This document shows positions 17,055-24,890 of a DNA stretch of 64,000 bases, in pieces; position 1 is the stretch's first letter, and every line of letters begins with the position of its first letter. Both the position numbers and the translations under genes were made by a program. The DNA is taken from NCBI RefSeq assembly GCF_001510715.1, contig NZ_LMTJ01000009.1:107214-171213 (forward strand). The letters run 5' to 3'. This stretch comes from Bacillus sp. FJAT-29814 (lineage in GTDB: Bacteria; Bacillota; Bacilli; Bacillales; Cytobacillaceae). Under the pieces are notes generated by a model that ran no database searches, was not told where the DNA came from, and saw only the letters and a list, made by a program, of their open reading frames with translations.

Positions 17055-17170
17055 GGTTTACTGTCGGAAACGGTGGGTTTACTGTCAGATACGGTGGGTT
17101 TACTGTCGGATAAGCAGAGCTCACTGGTAGATAAGCAGAGTTTACTGTCGGATGAGCTAGTTTTACCCTC
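17055..17170. repeat. Tandem array with exact 21-bp step (array C)
   Basis: The core TTTACTGTCGGATA-N7 recurs at 17057, 17078, 17099, 17120, 17141 and 17162: five successive steps of exactly 21 bp. Cores vary (TTTACTGTCAGATA, CTCACTGGTAGATA, TTTACCCTC). The array lies inside the sigma-54 operon, in the 180-bp gap between its first two genes, and is therefore transcribed. Confidence 0.85.
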
Positions 17171-17234
17171 ACCTCAGCAAAATCAACCGCTTTTTTGAAA
17201 GCGAATTCAAAGCCGAATGAAAGGAGTGAAAAAT

Positions 17235-18323
17235 GTGCAGCATTTTTCGATAGCGTTGATTCCCGGGGACGGCATTGGCCCGGAAGTCATGAATGAAGCG
17301 ATGAAGGTGTTAAGAAAAGCGGAAGGAATTCACGGCGGGATCACGTTTTCCTGCGAGTCGTTTGACTGGGGTTGCGATTACTATCTGCAGCATGGCAAAA
17401 TGATGCCCCACAATGGACTCGAGTTGTTGAAGGACTTTGATGTTATTCTGTTTGGTGCAGTCGGCGCAAAAACCGTTCCGGACCACATTTCGGTTTGGGA
17501 ACTGATCCTGCCGATTCGCCGAAAATTTCAGCAGTATGTCAATTTGCGGCCAATTAAATTGCTGCGCGGCATCGAAAGCCCGTTACGATATAAAAACCAT
17601 GATGACCTTGATTTCGTTGTCATCAGGGAAAATACCGAAGGCGAGTATTCCAATATGGGGGGACGCGTCCATGAGGGAACCCCTTATGAACTGGCCGTGC
17701 AGAATAATATTTTTACAAGATACGGTTCTGAAAGAATCTTAAACTATGCTTTTTCCTACGCCCAAAACAGGGCGAAGAAGAACCTGACCGTGGCAACGAA
17801 ATCAAACGCCATCAACTTTACAATGCCGTTTTGGGATGAAATCGTGAAGGAGATCGGCGCGAGTTACCCGGAGGTCAACACGCAAATCTACCATATTGAT
17901 GCCCTGGCCGCCTACTTTATTTCCCGCCCGGAAACGTTGGATGTGGTCGTCGGAAGCAACTTGTTTGGCGATATCCTCACCGATTTGGGCGCGGCCATTG
18001 TCGGCGGACTGGGACTCGCGCCATCCGGCAACATCAATCCGGAGCGAGTCTACCCGTCAATGTTCGAACCGATCCATGGCTCGGCACCCGACATTGCCGG
18101 AAAAGGGATTGCCAATCCGATTGCTTCCATCTGGAGTCTTAGCTTAATGATGGACCATCTTCAGCTTCCGGAAGTCGGGAAACTGATCCTTGATTCGATT
18201 GAAGGGGTATTGGTGGATGGGAAAATCAGAACCCCTGACCTTGGCGGCACGGCCAAAACAACAGATATGGGCGATGCCATCGTCACTAAAATGACGGAAC
18301 TAAGCGTAAGCATGAATGTTTAA
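17235..18323 (+). CDS. Tartrate/D-malate-type decarboxylating dehydrogenase
   Basis: A ~362-residue member of the isocitrate/isopropylmalate dehydrogenase family, nearest to tartrate dehydrogenase/D-malate enzyme (TtuC, YcsA). These oxidise a 2-hydroxy diacid with NAD and remove CO2. Marks are LIPGDGIGPEV at the N-terminus, LRPIKLLRG with the substrate-binding Arg, VVIRENTEGEYS, and the metal-site block VVGSNLFGDILTDL. GTG 17235 is preferred because AAAGGAG lies nine bases upstream, although ATG 17217 is in frame. In the proposed pathway it would turn 3,3-dimethylmalate into 2-oxoisovalerate. Confidence 0.9.
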   Translation: MQHFSIALIPGDGIGPEVMNEAMKVLRKAEGIHGGITFSCESFDWGCDYYLQHGKMMPHNGLELLKDFDVILFGAVGAKTVPDHISVWELILPIRRKFQQYVNLRPIKLLRGIESPLRYKNHDDLDFVVIRENTEGEYSNMGGRVHEGTPYELAVQNNIFTRYGSERILNYAFSYAQNRAKKNLTVATKSNAINFTMPFWDEIVKEIGASYPEVNTQIYHIDALAAYFISRPETLDVVVGSNLFGDILTDLGAAIVGGLGLAPSGNINPERVYPSMFEPIHGSAPDIAGKGIANPIASIWSLSLMMDHLQLPEVGKLILDSIEGVLVDGKIRTPDLGGTAKTTDMGDAIVTKMTELSVSMNV

Positions 18324-18339
18324 TGGAGGTGTCCAAACT

Positions 18340-19104
18340 ATGAGTCTATTAACCGGAAAAACCGCGATTGTAACCGGGGCTGGATCGGGAATGGGGAAAG
18401 CGATTGCCCAAACCTTTGCAAAAGAAGGTGCCAATGTCACATTTGCTGATTTAAATGGGGAGGCAGCGGCCGCGGCGGCAGGTGCCACCGGCTTGAATCA
18501 CGTTCAGGCAGTACGGGCAGATGTTACAAATGATACCGATGTCGCCAACCTTGTGAAGCAAACCCTAGAGGCCTACGATGGCTTGGATATTGTGGTAAAC
18601 TGCGCCGGTGTGCCGCAGGCATTCACCGCGATTGAGGAATTAACCCTGGAACAATGGGATTTTATTATGAATGTCAATACCAAATCGATTTTCCTGACAT
18701 CGAGACATGCTGTTCCCTACATGAAACAGCAGGGGAGAGGCAGCATTATCAACATCGCTTCGATTGCCGGGATTCGTGCCCGCCCCGGATTAAACGCCTA
18801 TTGTGCCTCAAAAGGAGCGGCGCTCATGCTGACAAAGGCGCTGGCACTGGAACTGGCGCCCTATAAAATCAGGGTCAATGCGATTAACCCCGGACCGGCC
18901 GACACGCCGATGATTGGAAAATTTCTCTCCGGCGATCAGGCGCAAAAGGACGAGGGCGTGAAAAAGGTTTTTCAAGACAGTGTCCCCCTTGGAACGTTGA
19001 TTCAGCCCGAGGATATTGCCCAGGGCGCGCTGTATTTGGCATCTGACCTTGCCAAGATGGTAACGGGAGAGGTGTTGAATATTGATGGAGGCCGCGGGAT
19101 TTAA
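18340..19104 (+). CDS. Short-chain dehydrogenase/reductase
   Basis: A 254-residue classical SDR. The cofactor motif TGAGSGMGKA starts near residue 13, NCAGV and the NVNTKS motif follow, and the catalytic Ser, Tyr and Lys lie in IASIAG and the YCASKGAAL block; the C-terminus LNIDGGRGI is typical. It oxidises an alcohol to a carbonyl (or the reverse) with NAD(P). ATG 18340 follows TGGAGGTG and lies 16 bases after the previous stop. In the proposed pathway it would oxidise the 4-hydroxyl of pantoate to aldopantoate. Confidence 0.92.
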   Translation: MSLLTGKTAIVTGAGSGMGKAIAQTFAKEGANVTFADLNGEAAAAAAGATGLNHVQAVRADVTNDTDVANLVKQTLEAYDGLDIVVNCAGVPQAFTAIEELTLEQWDFIMNVNTKSIFLTSRHAVPYMKQQGRGSIINIASIAGIRARPGLNAYCASKGAALMLTKALALELAPYKIRVNAINPGPADTPMIGKFLSGDQAQKDEGVKKVFQDSVPLGTLIQPEDIAQGALYLASDLAKMVTGEVLNIDGGRGI

Positions 19105-19131
19105 CCTGAAACGGCTAGAAAGGAGGACATA

Positions 19132-19992
19132 ATGAAGCCGATTATCTCCGTGGAAAATGTCTCATTTTCCTACAAAATTAATGAAAAGACGAAAGTATCC
19201 GTACTTAAAAATATCTCCTTTTCCATACTTCCCGGTGAATATGTGGCCATTATTGGCCACAATGGGTCCGGAAAATCGACGTTATCGAAGCACCTAAACG
19301 GGATTTTAACCCCTGATGACGGCGATGTTTGGGTCCGCGGGTATAACACGAGGGAACAAACAAAGAAACGGGAAATTCGGCGCACAGTCGGCACGGTATT
19401 TCAACATCCGGATAACCAAATTGTTGCAACCATCGTCGAGGAGGACGTCGCCTTTGGACTTGAGAATATTGGCGTCCCTCGGGAGGAAATGAAAAAACGG
19501 GTCGATGAGGCGCTGGAAACCGTCAACATGCTGCCGTTTCGTCTCCGGCCGCCTCACCATTTGTCCGGGGGCCAGAAGCAGCGGGTCGCGATTGCCGGGG
19601 TGTTGGCGATGAAGCCGGATTGCATCGTGTTCGATGAAGCGACAAGCATGCTCGACAGCTTTGGCCGCAAGGAAGTGCTTCAGGTGATGCGCGAAATGAA
19701 CAATGCCGGGATGACGATTGTGACTGTGACCCACCATATGTCGGAGGCGGCGGAAGCGGACCGGATTATCGTCATTGAGGACGGGCAGATTGTCATGGAC
19801 GGCCCGCCGCGGGAAATTTTTCAACATAAACAGGAGTTGGAGGAGCTGCAATTGGAAGTGCCAGCCATAAGCCAGCTCGCCGGGCTGATCAACCGACAAC
19901 TAAATGATTTTTCAAAAGACCTGATTAAGGAATCAGAGTTTATTGCGGAAGTAGAGAAATTTGCCAAAGGTGTTCGCAAGGAGGTGGGATAA
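19132..19992 (+). CDS. ecfA1: Energy-coupling factor ATPase EcfA1
   Basis: A 286-residue cobalt/vitamin-type ABC ATPase. Walker A GHNGSGKST, the Q-loop in VFQHPDNQIVA, the signature LSGGQKQR, Walker B CIVFDEATS and the switch His in VTVTHHMSEA are all present. It pairs with the next ATPase to power an ECF transporter in the membrane. AAAGGAGG precedes the start. This set is not the usual copy next to ribosomal protein genes; it sits in a catabolic operon, so it is probably dedicated to the S component encoded three genes downstream. Confidence 0.93.
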   Translation: MKPIISVENVSFSYKINEKTKVSVLKNISFSILPGEYVAIIGHNGSGKSTLSKHLNGILTPDDGDVWVRGYNTREQTKKREIRRTVGTVFQHPDNQIVATIVEEDVAFGLENIGVPREEMKKRVDEALETVNMLPFRLRPPHHLSGGQKQRVAIAGVLAMKPDCIVFDEATSMLDSFGRKEVLQVMREMNNAGMTIVTVTHHMSEAAEADRIIVIEDGQIVMDGPPREIFQHKQELEELQLEVPAISQLAGLINRQLNDFSKDLIKESEFIAEVEKFAKGVRKEVG

Positions 19993-20883
19993 ATGCCGGC
20001 GCGGCCAATCATTGAAATTGAAAACCTGTCGCATACGTACATGAAAGGAACACCGATGGAGCATGTCGCTTTAAAGGGGACCAATCTGTATGTCGAGGAG
20101 GGTGAATGCATCGCCATCATCGGCCATACCGGTTCGGGAAAGTCGACGTTAATCCAGCACTTTAACGGCTTGATGCGACCGGAATCCGGAAAGGTCATTA
20201 TCGATGGTGAGGATCTGTCGCAGAAAAAAGTCAATTTGAAGACACTGAGACAGAAAGTAGGACTTGTGTTTCAAAACCCGGAAGATCAAATTTTTGAAAA
20301 AATCATTGGCGATGACATTGCCTACGGGCCGTTTAAATTGGGACTGCCATTAAAGGAGGTGAGGGAGCGGGTAAAATGGGCGATGGAAGTGGTCGGCCTG
20401 GATTTTGAGGAAATGAAGGACAGACAAACCTTTGCTTTAAGCGGCGGCCAGAAACGCAAGGTTGCGCTGGCAGGGATCTTGGCGTTGAAGCCGAAGATAC
20501 TCGTGCTTGATGAACCGACGGCAGGGCTCGACCCCAAGTCAAGAAAGGAATTGCTTGGAAAAATCAAAGTGTTAAACAAGGAAGAAAAATTAACCGTCGT
20601 GTTTGTCTCGCACAACATGGAAGAAGTGGCGATGCTTGCCGACCGCGTCTACGTAATGGCAGACGGAACGGACGTCTTGTCCGGCACCCCGAAAGAAATA
20701 TTTACCGACAAAGAAAAACTCCAGCGCCATCAAATCGGGACGCCCGAGACAGTTCAAATTCTTTACCGTTTGAGTGATCTCGGTTACAAGGTCAAGACGG
20801 ACGCGTTTTCCATTCACGAAGCGGCAGAGGAAATTATGAAGGTTCTTGCCGGAACGAAGGAGGTCTCGAACTATGTCAAGTGA
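19993..20883 (+). CDS. ecfA2: Energy-coupling factor ATPase EcfA2
   Basis: A 296-residue ATPase paired with EcfA1. Walker A GHTGSGKST, FQNPEDQIFEKI as Q-loop, LSGGQKRKVALAG as signature, Walker B LVLDEPTAGLD and the switch region VFVSHNMEEVA are present. It starts directly after the stop codon of ecfA1 with GGAGGTGGG overlapping the end of that gene. Its 3' end overlaps the start of ecfT by 11 bases, so translation of the two is coupled. Confidence 0.93.
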   Translation: MPARPIIEIENLSHTYMKGTPMEHVALKGTNLYVEEGECIAIIGHTGSGKSTLIQHFNGLMRPESGKVIIDGEDLSQKKVNLKTLRQKVGLVFQNPEDQIFEKIIGDDIAYGPFKLGLPLKEVRERVKWAMEVVGLDFEEMKDRQTFALSGGQKRKVALAGILALKPKILVLDEPTAGLDPKSRKELLGKIKVLNKEEKLTVVFVSHNMEEVAMLADRVYVMADGTDVLSGTPKEIFTDKEKLQRHQIGTPETVQILYRLSDLGYKVKTDAFSIHEAAEEIMKVLAGTKEVSNYVK

Positions 20884-21715
20884 ATTTGAAATATCCCGCA
20901 ATATTACCATTGGCCAATATGTCCCGACAGGTTCGTTTATCCACCGCCTTGACCCAAGAATCAAGCTGCTGTCGTTTGTGGTGCTCGTCCTGGCGATTGC
21001 CCTGAATACCAGTTATCTCGGCAATGCCGTTGGTCTGGTGCTGTCGCTCTTCCTATTCTGGGCCTCGAAAATCCCGATCAGCTACGGGTTATCAGGGGTA
21101 AAGCCGGCGATTCCGTTTATCATCATCCTTGCCTTGCTGCAGCTGCTGTTCCAAGGTCAGTTGTTCTCGGGCGGTACCGTCTATGTAGATTATGGTTTTA
21201 TCCTGATTACCAGTGAAAGCATTCGCCTGGTGATTGTTTCGGCCGTACGGTTTATTGAAATTATCTTCTTAAGCAGTGTTCTTACCTTGTCTACTTCCAC
21301 CACAGAAATGACACATTCCATTCAAAGCTTGCTGAGTCCGTTAAAGAAAATTAAGTTTCCGGTTCACGAAATTTCGCTGATCACGACGATTTCCATCCGC
21401 TTTGTGCCGACGTTCGCGATTGAGATGGAAAAAATGATGAAAGCGCAGGCATCAAGGGGGGCCGACTTCGGGACCGGCGGCTGGTGGCGAATCATTCAAC
21501 GGACAAAAGAAATGTTCCCGATCATCATTCCATTATTCAATATCGCCTTGTCACGGGCAGAGGACCTGATTCTCGCGATGGAATCACGCTGCTATACACC
21601 AGGGGGCGACAGGACGTCCTACTCCGTTTATAAAGCGGCGGCGAAGGATTATCTTATTTTGGTGGTTGGATTGTTATTCGCAGTGCTATTACTTTTTTAT
21701 CCGTTTCCTTTTTAA
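20873..21715 (+). CDS. ecfT: Energy-coupling factor transmembrane protein EcfT
   Basis: A 280-residue membrane protein that links the two ATPases to the S component. About five to six hydrophobic segments are visible. The two short coupling motifs typical of EcfT are present as ASRGADFG near residue 195 and MESRCYTPGG near 240. ATG 20873 follows GGAGGTCTCGAACT and overlaps the end of ecfA2. Confidence 0.92.
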   Translation: MSSEFEISRNITIGQYVPTGSFIHRLDPRIKLLSFVVLVLAIALNTSYLGNAVGLVLSLFLFWASKIPISYGLSGVKPAIPFIIILALLQLLFQGQLFSGGTVYVDYGFILITSESIRLVIVSAVRFIEIIFLSSVLTLSTSTTEMTHSIQSLLSPLKKIKFPVHEISLITTISIRFVPTFAIEMEKMMKAQASRGADFGTGGWWRIIQRTKEMFPIIIPLFNIALSRAEDLILAMESRCYTPGGDRTSYSVYKAAAKDYLILVVGLLFAVLLLFYPFPF

Positions 21716-21745
21716 AAAAACTAAAAACAAAGGGGAGAGTTTTGA

Positions 21746-22297
21746 ATGAAAAAGACATTGACGGTTCGTGATATTGTCATTGCCGGTGTGCTTGGTGCGG
21801 TCGCGATTTTGTTAGGGGTAACACGATTGGGCTATATTCCAGTGCCGACGGCGGCAGGGAATGCGACAATCATGCATATTCCGGCGATTATCGGCGGGAT
21901 TATGCAAGGTCCGATTGTCGGCTTGATCGTTGGCGCGATTTTTGGGATTTCGTCGTTCTTGAACGCAACGGTTCCGCTGTTTAAAGATCCAATGGTCGCG
22001 ATCTTGCCGCGACTGTTCATCGGTGTCGTAGCTTGGCTTGTATACGTTGGCATTCGCCGCAAGAGCGAATATTTGGCGGTCGGGGCTGCCGCTTTTATCG
22101 GGACATTGACGAATACAGTGCTTGTATTAACAATGGCAGTTGTCCGTAATTACATGACTGCAGGAGTGGCCTGGACCGTCGGGCTGACCAACGGAATTCC
22201 TGAAGCGATTGTCGGTACGATTGTAACATTGGCCGTAGTCCTTGCTTGGAAGCAACTTGGCAAATCGCAAAAGTCAAAAATCTCAAAGGATCTGTAA
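21746..22297 (+). CDS. ECF transporter S component (substrate-binding), PanT-like group
   Basis: A 183-residue membrane protein with about six helices, the subunit that binds the imported substrate. The stretch NATIMHIPAIIGGIMQGPIV and the following GAIFGISSF are characteristic of the large S-component family that includes pantothenate carriers. The substrate is not determined by these motifs. It begins after AAAGGGGAGAG and is followed four bases later by a P1-type peptidase gene. Being part of a sigma-54 catabolic operon, it likely imports the compound that the operon degrades. Confidence 0.88.
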   Translation: MKKTLTVRDIVIAGVLGAVAILLGVTRLGYIPVPTAAGNATIMHIPAIIGGIMQGPIVGLIVGAIFGISSFLNATVPLFKDPMVAILPRLFIGVVAWLVYVGIRRKSEYLAVGAAAFIGTLTNTVLVLTMAVVRNYMTAGVAWTVGLTNGIPEAIVGTIVTLAVVLAWKQLGKSQKSKISKDL

Positions 22298-22300
22298 AAA

Positions 22301-23263
22301 ATGCATAATCAAATCATTGATGTACCGGGCGTAAAAGTCGGCAATGCCGAGAACGCGCATGCATTGACCGGCTGTACCGCCATCCTGTTTGAAGGCGGCG
22401 CCGTGGCGGGAGTGGACGTAAGAGGGTCCGCTCCTGGCACCCGGGAAACCGACTTGCTAAACCCAGTCAATTTGGTCGATAAAGTGCATGCCATTTGTTT
22501 AAGCGGCGGCAGCGCTTTTGGCCTCGATGCGGCATCTGGCGTGATGCAATACTTGGAGGAGCAGGACATCGGCCTTGATGTCGGCGTCGCAAAGGTTCCG
22601 ATTGTCCCGGCTGCGGTACTATTTGATTTGCCGTATGGTGACCCAAAGGTACGGCCTGATCGGCAGATGGGCTATGAAGCGGCCAAATCAGCAGAGTCGG
22701 AAAGATTTCTCACCGGAAATTTTGGGGCAGGGTGCGGCGCGACCGTCGGGAAACTGGCGGGTCCTGCCTATTGCATGAAAGGCGGCCTCGGAAGCGCCTC
22801 ACTCCGGCTGGAAAACGGAGTCGTAATCGGGGCGATTGTCGCTGTAAATCCCGGTGGAGATGTCCGCGACCCGGGCACAGGAGAAATCCTCGCCGGGCCG
22901 TATAAAGATGGGGAACTGCTTGACAGCATTCAGCTTTTGCAACAAAATTACCGGCCGACGATACCTGCAGGTTCGAACACCACGATTGGCGTGGTGGCGG
23001 TCAATGCACAATTAACGAAAGCCGAGGCGACGAAAGTGGCGCAAATGGCTCAGGACGGCTACGCGAGAACAATTTTTCCAGCCCACACGATGTTTGATGG
23101 CGACACCATCTTTGTCGCCGCCACCGGCGGGGAACGAGTACCGGTCGATGTCATCGGTGGCCTGGCAGCCAAGGTGATGGCTGAGGCGATTGTCAATGCG
23201 GTGAAATCGGCGGAGAGCGCTACAGGCATTATCGCTCATAAAGATTTACCGAAAAATCAATAA
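22301..23263 (+). CDS. P1 family (DmpA/NylC-like) N-terminal nucleophile hydrolase
   Basis: A 320-residue amide hydrolase that matures by cutting itself. The scissile region AGSNTTIGVV places a probable Asn226-Thr227 cleavage site, as in nylon oligomer hydrolase NylC, rather than the Gly-Ser of DmpA. Other marks are the N-terminal GVKVGN and the CLSGGSAFGLDAASGV block near residue 66. P1 enzymes split amide bonds of beta-amino acid and other non-standard amides. Position next to the S component suggests it acts on the imported compound. In the proposed pathway it would be the pantothenase that frees pantoate and beta-alanine. Confidence 0.88.
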   Translation: MHNQIIDVPGVKVGNAENAHALTGCTAILFEGGAVAGVDVRGSAPGTRETDLLNPVNLVDKVHAICLSGGSAFGLDAASGVMQYLEEQDIGLDVGVAKVPIVPAAVLFDLPYGDPKVRPDRQMGYEAAKSAESERFLTGNFGAGCGATVGKLAGPAYCMKGGLGSASLRLENGVVIGAIVAVNPGGDVRDPGTGEILAGPYKDGELLDSIQLLQQNYRPTIPAGSNTTIGVVAVNAQLTKAEATKVAQMAQDGYARTIFPAHTMFDGDTIFVAATGGERVPVDVIGGLAAKVMAEAIVNAVKSAESATGIIAHKDLPKNQ

Positions 23264-23278
23264 CACGGAGGGGTACAG

Positions 23279-24478
23279 TTGGCTGTATATAATTATGTAG
23301 ATGAACAGGAAGTCATAAAGTTAACGCAGGACCTCGTTCGGATACCGAGTGTGTACCGCCCGCAGGACCCGCTTGGAAATGAAAGCAGAGCTGCCCAGTA
23401 TGTGTACGAATACCTGAAAGGCTTAGGGCTTGAAGTATATATTGAAGAGGTCGTCAAGGGTAGGCCGAATGTGATCGGCATTCTCGACTCGGGTCGCCCA
23501 GGGAAAACAATTTTATTCGAGGGCCATACTGATGTGGTCACTGAGGGAGACCGGGATGCCTGGAGCTATGACCCGTTCGGGGCTGTGATTGAAGGCGGCC
23601 GCATGTTTGGCAGGGGAACTAATGATACGAAAGGAAACCTGTCAGCGGCCATTGCAGCCGTTCATGCGATTAAACGCAGCAACATCAAATGGAACGGAAA
23701 AATCATTTTATGCGTCCCTTGCGATGAAGAAGGAATGATGATTGGCATCAAGCACTTCATTAAACGTGGCTGGGCCAATGGTGTCGACGGTGCGATCATT
23801 TGCGAACCCGAGGAGAATCAAATCTGCATCACGCAAAAAGGGGCGATGCGGGCAGTCGTCCGTACATACGGAAAAATGGCCCATGGTGCGATGCCGCTTA
23901 CCGGCATTAATCCGAATACAAGAATGGCGCAGATTATTTGCGAACTGATGGCCCTTGAGGAGCGTGAGAAGCAGCGGGTCGGAATGCATCAATACCTGGG
24001 CTTGCCAAGCATCACCCCGACGATCATTTTGGGGCCAGAAAAAGGTGAACCGCAAATCAATGTCATTCCTGATCATTGTTACAGCACCCTGGATATCCGC
24101 ACCGTTCCCGGCCAGGACCATGATCAGCTACGTTTTGACATGGAAAATATTTTGTCGAACCTAGGTGGTAAGGACCCTGATTTTAAGGCTAGTATAGAAG
24201 TTATTGAAAGCCGGCCATGGACCGAAACCGGCCTGGAGGATCCAATTGTCAAGGCAAGTGTAGAGTCTTATCGATCTGTCAGCGGTAATGAGCCGATCTA
24301 TAACGGTGTTCCCGGTGCTACAGACGGAACCTTCTTGCACCTAGCTGGTATTCCAATCGTCACCACAGGAGCAGGTGACCGACAGATTCCCCATCAAATC
24401 AATGAATATATCGATCTTGACGAGTTGGTGGAAGCCTCTAGAATCTACGCTCAAACCGCAATGCTTTTCTTGGGGTGA
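23279..24478 (+). CDS. M20 family amidohydrolase (ArgE/DapE-like)
   Basis: A 399-residue two-zinc hydrolase, last gene of the sigma-54 operon. Metal-site segments are FEGHTDVV, RGTNDTKGNLS, PCDEEG with the general base, and a late HQINEYI His. The canonical D-M-K-G is D-T-K-G here. The family removes acyl groups from amino acids and related amides. It starts at TTG 23279 after CGGAGGGG. Together with the P1 enzyme it gives the operon two amide hydrolases, so the substrate, or a conjugated form of it, probably contains more than one amide type. Confidence 0.9.
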   Translation: MAVYNYVDEQEVIKLTQDLVRIPSVYRPQDPLGNESRAAQYVYEYLKGLGLEVYIEEVVKGRPNVIGILDSGRPGKTILFEGHTDVVTEGDRDAWSYDPFGAVIEGGRMFGRGTNDTKGNLSAAIAAVHAIKRSNIKWNGKIILCVPCDEEGMMIGIKHFIKRGWANGVDGAIICEPEENQICITQKGAMRAVVRTYGKMAHGAMPLTGINPNTRMAQIICELMALEEREKQRVGMHQYLGLPSITPTIILGPEKGEPQINVIPDHCYSTLDIRTVPGQDHDQLRFDMENILSNLGGKDPDFKASIEVIESRPWTETGLEDPIVKASVESYRSVSGNEPIYNGVPGATDGTFLHLAGIPIVTTGAGDRQIPHQINEYIDLDELVEASRIYAQTAMLFLG

Positions 24479-24510
24479 ATACGAGGAGATACTAATTAGG
24501 CTCTTATATC

Positions 24511-24560
24511 AAAAAAAAAGCCAAGTACCATCCAAAATACGGGTGGGTGCTTGGCTTTTT
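24511..24560. terminator. Terminator of the AAGTGCCA-like hairpin family
   Basis: AAAAAGCCAAGTACC pairs with GGGTGCTTGGCTTTTT around an ATCC-containing loop. It closes the sigma-54 operon and also the convergent small gene. Confidence 0.88.
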
Positions 24561-24741
24561 AATGTATACGTCTAATTCCAGATAATCGGATTGTAAAAGA
24601 CTCTTGCTTTTCATTTATGATAGAAAGTAATTGTTCATTGATACTAAGCCCTTTAACCCGCCCTTTAATCGTTTTTACAGACCCATTCGAATAATAGTCA
24701 ATCGTGATCGGGTTATTTTCAGTTAGTTTTTTTAAGTACAC
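24559..24741 (-). CDS. Small YolD-like/LSM-like protein
   Basis: A 60-residue protein with a GTG start at 24741 preceded by GGAGAGGAGAG. The pattern ITIDYYSNGSVKTIKGRVKGLSI followed by FTIRLSGIRRI resembles the small beta-barrel of YolD-type proteins. The gene converges on the end of the sigma-54 operon. Function unknown; the fold assignment is by pattern only. Confidence 0.62.
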   Translation of the reverse strand: MYLKKLTENNPITIDYYSNGSVKTIKGRVKGLSINEQLLSIINEKQESFTIRLSGIRRIH

Positions 24742-24890
24742 TATAATCTCTCCTCTCCATTCTCTAACCAAATCCCATTATATAACCTGTTTTTTAAGTT
24801 ATCGTAAATTGGCTGTTAAAAGATAATTTAATTTGGATGAAGAAAAACTGTGTTAAGAAGATTTAGATTTTTTGTAAAATTTATGTAGCA

